Below are positions 28,303 to 32,759 of a DNA stretch of 32,759 nt, in pieces; within the stretch, counting starts at the first letter, position 1, and each line of letters opens with the position of its first letter. A program made the translations under genes and the position numbers. Under the pieces are notes generated by a model. It saw only the letters and a program-made list of their open reading frames with translations, made no database searches and had not been told where the DNA came from. The stretch spans positions 1 through 32,759 of the forward strand of contig JAUCBJ010001148.1 of the NCBI GenBank assembly GCA_032718475.1, written 5' to 3'. This DNA is from Nemertoderma westbladi. Its lineage: Eukaryota; Xenacoelomorpha; Nemertodermatida; Nemertodermatidae.

Positions 28303-28466
28303 ACTTTTATTGGGTACAGCTTTGTAATGTCGGCAATGACGTCCAGGTGGGATCGAACTCGTGACCTCCGGGTTGGAAGTCTGACGCTCTAACCATTCAG
28401 CTAGCGGCTCAGGTAAAATATAGACCTGGAAATACTATCTGATACCTTGTATGTCCGTAATTTACG
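28303..28466 (-). repeat. tRNA-derived SINE, minus-strand copy
   Basis: Read on the minus strand: TAGCTGAATGGTTAGAGCG (Pol III A-box like), a TTCCAA anticodon-loop relic, and GAGTTCGATCCC (B-box like). These are embedded in a longer unit starting near AATTACGGACATAC and ending GACGTCATTGCCGACATT...AATAAAAG. The arms of a functional tRNA do not pair, so it is a SINE head and not a tRNA gene. Confidence 0.8.
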
Positions 28467-28557
28467 TCCTCATGGCTTAACATCTGTAAATACCATAATC
28501 TGCTACCACTGTGTTGAATCACACTGTCCGTCTTAACCCACTCGCTACATTGAAAGG

Positions 28558-28752
28558 GTAAATTACGGACACACAAGGTATCAGATAGTATTTCCAGGTC
28601 TAACTTTTACCTGAGCCGCTAGCTGAATGGTTAGAGCGTCAGACTTCCAACCCGGAGGTCGCCAGTTCGATCCCACCTCCAACCCGGATGTCACCAGTTC
28701 GATCCCACCTGGACGTCATTGCCGACTTTGCAAAGCTGTGCCCAATAAAAGA
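28558..28752 (+). repeat. tRNA-derived SINE, plus-strand copy with internal duplication
   Basis: Reverse complement of the copy at 28303-28466, with the same A and B boxes and the tail GACGTCATTGCCGAC...AATAAAAGATA. It carries an extra 31-32 bases, a second CCAACCCGGATGTCACCAG-TTCGATCCCACCT block, i.e. a duplicated B-box region. The copies face each other across about 90 bases. Confidence 0.8.
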
Positions 28753-29007
28753 TATATACAATAATATGATATAATATTAATAATATGATAATACAATAAT
28801 ATCACCTAAAACACCAATAATAAAATATAAAAATCAGTTTACAGTTATAGATAATGAACTCTTTACAATAACTAAACAATAACAAGTAATTATTGACATT
28901 CAATACTGTAACAGAATCGTAATCGACCAGAACATTCCGCAATCCTTCTAATGTGCAGTATTGCATTACTGCACAATAGATTCAATAATTCTTTAATACT
29001 AGGAGAA
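28753..29007. other. AT-rich spacer
   Basis: ATAATATGATATAATATTAATAATATG-like low-complexity DNA after the SINE tail (exact runs shorter), then unique AT-rich sequence. No gene. Confidence 0.3.
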
Positions 29008-29790
29008 TAAAGTATAACTTTTTTTCACTATTCTCAAGGCATTTTAAAAAGGGTCGAGATAATATGTAAAAAAAATGTTCTACGTTTTTTTCCCATGTAA
29101 TACTTAATTTTATTCTTTTAAATTTTACTTTTTAACTCGAATATGCCCCAAAATCGGCAGAAAGGGAAGCACTGTTTTCCTCGGGATAAATGTTAACTAT
29201 ATATGTAAAATGAAATATTTTTTGTGGAATTTCATGTAAAAGAGCATCGACGTAGAAAAGGTTTGTAAGTAATTTGAGCAAAATCCATTCACTCAAAAGT
29301 TATTGCAACTTTAGTGTCTGTAAGGCAACTCCAAATTGGAACTCAATATCCAATATTGGTTTATGTAGTTAAGCGGCTCTCTAGTTACGTAATAAATATT
29401 CGAGAATACTAAATTATTTAACATTAATAATTGATTTAATAAATTTAGTAAGGCAGCATCGGGAGTTGATGAGTTCAGAAATTGGAATCGCAGTAACTAT
29501 GGAAGCAATATAGTTAAATACTACAGCTTAATTTATTTTGTAAGACTACTTACTATACTGTAGTATATCGCTATGTTTTATTAAAGAATAGAGCAACAAA
29601 AAAAGTCCCAAATTAAAAATAAAATTACATATAATATACATGGGAAAAAAGTAAATAATTTATTTTCAATATTCTCTCGACCCTTTATTAAACTCGCTGC
29701 CGCTCGGTAAATAAAATGCCTCGAGAATAGTGAAAAAAGTTGATACTTTTTGTGTGTGAATGGATTTTGTTCAAGTGACTTGCAAACCTT
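29008..29790. repeat. Fold-back repeat with inverted arms, rearranged
   Basis: 29008-29135 (TATAACTTTTTTTCACTATT, AAGGCATTTTA, AGGGTCGAGA, TTTTTTCCCATGTA) recurs inverted at 29610-29751. The second arm holds a small insertion with CTCGCTGCCGCTCGGTAAAT. A further block AAGGTTTG-AAGT-ATTTGA-CAAAATCCATTCAC at 29260-29303 recurs inverted at about 29745-29790. No ORF was found between the arms. It resembles a MITE-like fold-back or two facing copies of one repeat. Confidence 0.55.
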
Positions 29791-30964
29791 AATTCTTTAA
29801 TTTAATTAATTAAATTAAATTAATTTAATTAATTAATTTAATTAGTTATGTTCTTTCATCACATACGTAATAAAATTTCAGAAATTCCACCAAATAACTT
29901 AACAATCAATGCAATCCTATGGGTTACTTTTTTCCATAGGGAAAAAAAATACTCCTTTTTCTCCTCATTTCGGGGTATATTAGAGCGAAAAAGTAACAAT
30001 TTAAGAATAAAAGCATTGGGAAGTTTGTTAATCGTGAACGATTATAGATAATAAATATAAATAAACAGTTAACATAAAAAAATAGTTGTGACTTAAAAAT
30101 AATGGAACAGTAAAACGGGTACCTCCTAGCCCTAGTATCCAAAGGTTATGATAATTATTATGAAAACGTTTTGTCAGAAAAACGAAACGAAAAGAAGCAC
30201 AAAATTATTGCGTTTAAAGCCAAATAAACTTTGAATTTCATATATTACACCATGGCCCGTAATATATAGTGTCATTTTCTAATGATAATTTTCTACAAAT
30301 CGTTATTATATTACTAGAAATTTGAAACACAACCTTATTATAGTCAATTCAATCTAGCAAAAAACCCATAAGTATTTCGCAATCAATCCGAACCACACAT
30401 TTTGGATTCTATATTACCTCGTTAATGTCCCAAAAAAGTCTATAAAATTTTATTGTGCGGATCGTATGTTTATTAATGGAAATTCTGCGTAAATTTGCAT
30501 AAAACAAGCCTAACAAAATGAACAGTAGGGAAAAGTAAGTAGCAAATTGGTGATGTTCCAGAATAATTTAATTAATTTCACAATAAGCTGTGATTCAATG
30601 GGAAATTAGTAATATTTACACTGGCGTGTTACACATTAATTGCTATATCTCGGTAACTAGAAGTCACATCAAATTTTTAAATATATCAAAAAATAACCGA
30701 TATGTTAAGGTAATTAATTGATATAATAGGTATAATAGATAGATAATAATAGATATAATAGATAATAGATATAATATTATATAATTTCACTGCAGGGAAA
30801 TGTAATAATTTCCAATAATGTTAGCGAAGATTTTTCACATAATAAAATTAGGATTGCCATATTAAACAGTCTGACAGTAGTAATATAACATAAGTAAAGT
30901 AAGTAAGCTACAATAAGGTTGTTTTATACTTCGATATTAAAAGTGAGTAAATAAGACTAACTTA
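29791..30964. other. AT-rich region without a supported gene
   Basis: Contains a TTTAATTAATTAAATTAAAT palindromic run (about 29799-29845) and an ATAATAGAT/GATA microsatellite (30719-30780). The open frames at 29848-30051 and 29924-30142 oppose each other and have no domain. The 3' UTR of the PCGF gene must lie in the right part (below 30965). Confidence 0.35.
30719..30780. repeat. ATAATAGAT microsatellite
   Basis: About seven imperfect units of ATAATAGAT/ATAGATA. Confidence 0.8.
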
Positions 30965-31744
30965 CTAACTGCATCCCGACATGGGGACTGGTTTCTGACT
31001 GCGGGGGCCCTTGGGTGAAGGGAGTAACCGAATATGGAAGGATAGTTTCAACCGATCACCATCTCTCCACCCCTCGATCTGATCAATAACATCCTCAATC
31101 GTGTAATACGGAGGCAGAATATTATCACCATGAAATAAATCTACAACGCAGTTAAACCCTACGTCGTATTTTCTCCCCAACAATTCGGCGAGTGGCCCTA
31201 TAAGGGTGTGCTTACCGCAAATAAACCGTCGGGGTTTAAACTGCTCGTAGGTTGAATGCGGCCGGACAACCGCAACTGCCGCCTTATTGCTGGAACTATC
31301 GGAAGAGGTTAAACTCAATTCTAGACGAGCTTGCTGCTCCAAATGGTAGGCTAAGTAATAGTCCACCTCGAGACCTACCTTCTCTCCTAATTGTTTCGCT
31401 TTACTTTTAAGAACATCGCGTTCGAAAGTCCGTCTTCTTTCCGACTCGTTAAGGTACAACTTGGGAACTAGTTTATAAACTAAATGGCTCAGAGTTTTAT
31501 CTTCTTTTAGGATGCGAAATGGCTCAGATTTGGGGATTTTTGTGTCGCACATCGGGCAGGATCTGTTGCTTTCGCTCGTCGCAATGTTTTTTATGTATTT
31601 TACGATGCAAGTTTTGCAGAAGCTGTGCAGACATTCCACGATGCAGGTAGCGTTAATTAGATATCCATTACACAGCGCGCAAATTATATGGGGGTTCAGT
31701 TTGGAAAGGGAAACTTGTTTCTCGCAAGTCAATCTAAACGACAT
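30965..31744 (-). CDS. PCGF: Polycomb group RING finger protein (PCGF family), single exon
   Basis: 259 residues, intact, with ATG at 31744. The N-terminal C3HC4 RING has ligands C22, C25, C38, H40, C43, C46, C63 and C66, with family residues around them (LNPHIICALC, ECLHSFCKTC, CPMC). It is followed by the linker motif KTLSHLVYKLVP and RRRTFERD. A C-terminal RAWUL domain spans about 172-240 (RFICGKHTLIGPLAELL, then YYTIEDVIDQIEGWRDGD). PCGF proteins pair with RING1 in Polycomb repressive complex 1, which monoubiquitinates histone H2A; RAWUL selects the partner. The length fits PCGF1/3/5-type members rather than the long Psc/BMI1 type, but the subtype is not settled. The loop between the fourth and last Cys pair is about six residues longer than usual. 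Absence of introns suggests a retrocopy or a lineage that lost them. Confidence 0.88.
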   Translation of the reverse strand: MSFRLTCEKQVSLSKLNPHIICALCNGYLINATCIVECLHSFCKTCIVKYIKNIATSESNRSCPMCDTKIPKSEPFRILKEDKTLSHLVYKLVPKLYLNESERRRTFERDVLKSKAKQLGEKVGLEVDYYLAYHLEQQARLELSLTSSDSSSNKAAVAVVRPHSTYEQFKPRRFICGKHTLIGPLAELLGRKYDVGFNCVVDLFHGDNILPPYYTIEDVIDQIEGWRDGDRLKLSFHIRLLPSPKGPRSQKPVPMSGCS

Positions 31745-32440
31745 TGCAGTTGACGTGTGGTTTACAATTTATACTCCTGTACTCACTCAATACTACAGTA
31801 CTAATATGTTCACATACAGACATATGTGCACATAGGCGTACAACCGGTACCGGTTGCCGGTACTACTGCAGTACTGCAGACTACAATACTACAATACTGT
31901 GTACTGATAAGTGAGTTATTACTGTATTATGGTAGGCCTAGGCATACAAGAAAACACATCTACTGTATCTATCTAGCAGCACGATTACGGTTCTGAAATA
32001 ACATTTGAGGGACTCTGTATTATTAATTATAATAGCTACGTACTGTAATTGCTATTGGTTTAAACCAAGGACTACTATACTACAGGACTGGCATACTGTC
32101 CGACTTCGCTAGCGAAGTCCATTCATTTCATACTGCTGTAAGCTGTACTGCTATCGTCAGCTGACCTTAGAATGATTTACACCAGTATACTTAACCTACA
32201 GACAGACAGAGACAGTTTACTGGTTTAGTTATAGTCCTATACCGCTGGTATATCAGTATATGGGAATAGTACAGTTAGTATAATCAGATAGTACATGGGG
32301 CCACGTTGAGTCCGAGCCCGGAGAGTCTCTTATGTACAAGATCACTCAAACATATATATTAACTGATATCCCTATTTTCAGTCTTTACCCAATCAGGCCT
32401 AGCCAAGCTAGATACTGTAAAGTATAAACCCGAGTCTAAC
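31745..32440. other. Upstream region of the PCGF gene
   Basis: No gene. It contains two perfect palindromes, CAACCGGTACCGGTTG (31841-31856) and GACTTCGCTAGCGAAGTC (32102-32119), a CTGCAGTACTGCAG run (about 31867-31880), and numerous AGTACTGTA/TACAATACT motifs. Promoter elements for the minus-strand PCGF gene are expected here, but none can be assigned. Confidence 0.35.
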
Positions 32441-32600
32441 AATAGTAACCTGAGATGCAAAAAATAACCATTACGTCATTTCGTACACTTTCTCCATTCC
32501 TCGCAGCAACACTTTCTCCCTGCCAACAACTTTGTAAACATAGTTCTTACTGTCTTAACCCAAAATATTAGGGTGTACTTCGAGTTTATGTCGGTGGTAT
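32441..32600 (-). repeat. 160-bp repeat, inverted copy of 9734-9896
   Basis: The reverse complement reads GATACCACCGACATAAACTC ... GTTACTATT and aligns along its whole length with 9734-9896, with one small indel and few substitutions. Beyond 32600 and before 32441 the sequences are unrelated. No gene was seen in the remaining 32601-32759. Confidence 0.9.
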
Positions 32601-32759
32601 CCCGGGTTGAAATTCTTAGTATATTTCCTAAGTTCTAAACAAGTCTGCTTAGAAAGACTTAGAACGCTTAGCAACGCTGGTGCCAAGGGTGAGTAAAGTA
32701 CTTAACAAATTTTCAAATTTCATAAAAAGGACATTGCAAGTTTATAATGTTTAGCAAGT

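Noticed and set aside
28390-28700. tRNA genes
   Set aside because: A and B boxes are present, but the acceptor and anticodon stems do not pair and the unit extends beyond a tRNA; called SINE instead.
29799-29845. TTAATTAA palindromic run as a replication or attachment site
   Set aside because: Simple AT low complexity without any associated gene or repeat.

Overview
The window is a piece of an animal (metazoan) nuclear genome, most likely a marine invertebrate. A Polycomb-group RING gene, a calcium-binding EGF exon with proper splice sites and phases, tRNA-derived SINEs, a LINE, LTR retrotransposons and a Polinton/adintovirus-like element all lie in AT-rich, repeat-dense DNA. No species-level call can be made from the sequence alone. 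About three quarters of the window is mobile-element or repeat DNA.

Layout. 1-3412 (all minus strand) is one end of a Polinton/adintovirus-like element: retroviral-type integrase (cut by the window edge), a small basic ORF, an adenovirus pX/pVI-like hydrophobic protein, an A32-type packaging ATPase with a frameshift, a RING protein and an unknown acidic protein. 3651-5200 holds two 0.2-kb repeats and then a 16-bp minisatellite with an AAGCTT core. 5224-7805 (minus) is a probable host gene: an acidic protein with 38 perfectly in-frame 12-residue repeats, one transmembrane segment, and a phase-compatible downstream exon encoding one cbEGF domain. 8553-9648 (minus) is a decayed Ty3/gypsy pol. 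10740-11122 and 11692-11925 are the 3' ends of non-LTR retrotransposons.

11929-27306 is a single large LTR retrotransposon that can be delimited to the base: 1178-bp TG...CA LTRs of identical length, about 1% diverged by eye, flanked by a 5-bp target duplication AGCCG. Inside are a BEL/Pao-type Gag, zinc knuckles and aspartic protease, interrupted by only one in-frame stop. The reverse transcriptase, RNase H and integrase core are missing, and pol-tail remnants sit almost directly after the protease. Downstream is a broken extra ORF (21822-23373). The 3' LTR is split by a 2672-bp insertion made of two tandem copies of a non-autonomous, possibly Helentron-like element.

27307-30964 contains a candidate exon, a head-to-head inverted pair of tRNA-derived SINEs, a fold-back repeat and AT-rich DNA with no gene. 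30965-31744 (minus) is an intact, single-exon Polycomb group RING finger (PCGF) gene. A 160-bp sequence at 32441-32600 is an inverted copy of 9734-9896.

How it fits together: the host genes are the PCGF gene and the repeat/TM/EGF gene. The rest records layered insertions. The most informative part is a young LTR element that kept Gag-protease but lost its replication enzymes, which implies it was mobilised in trans.
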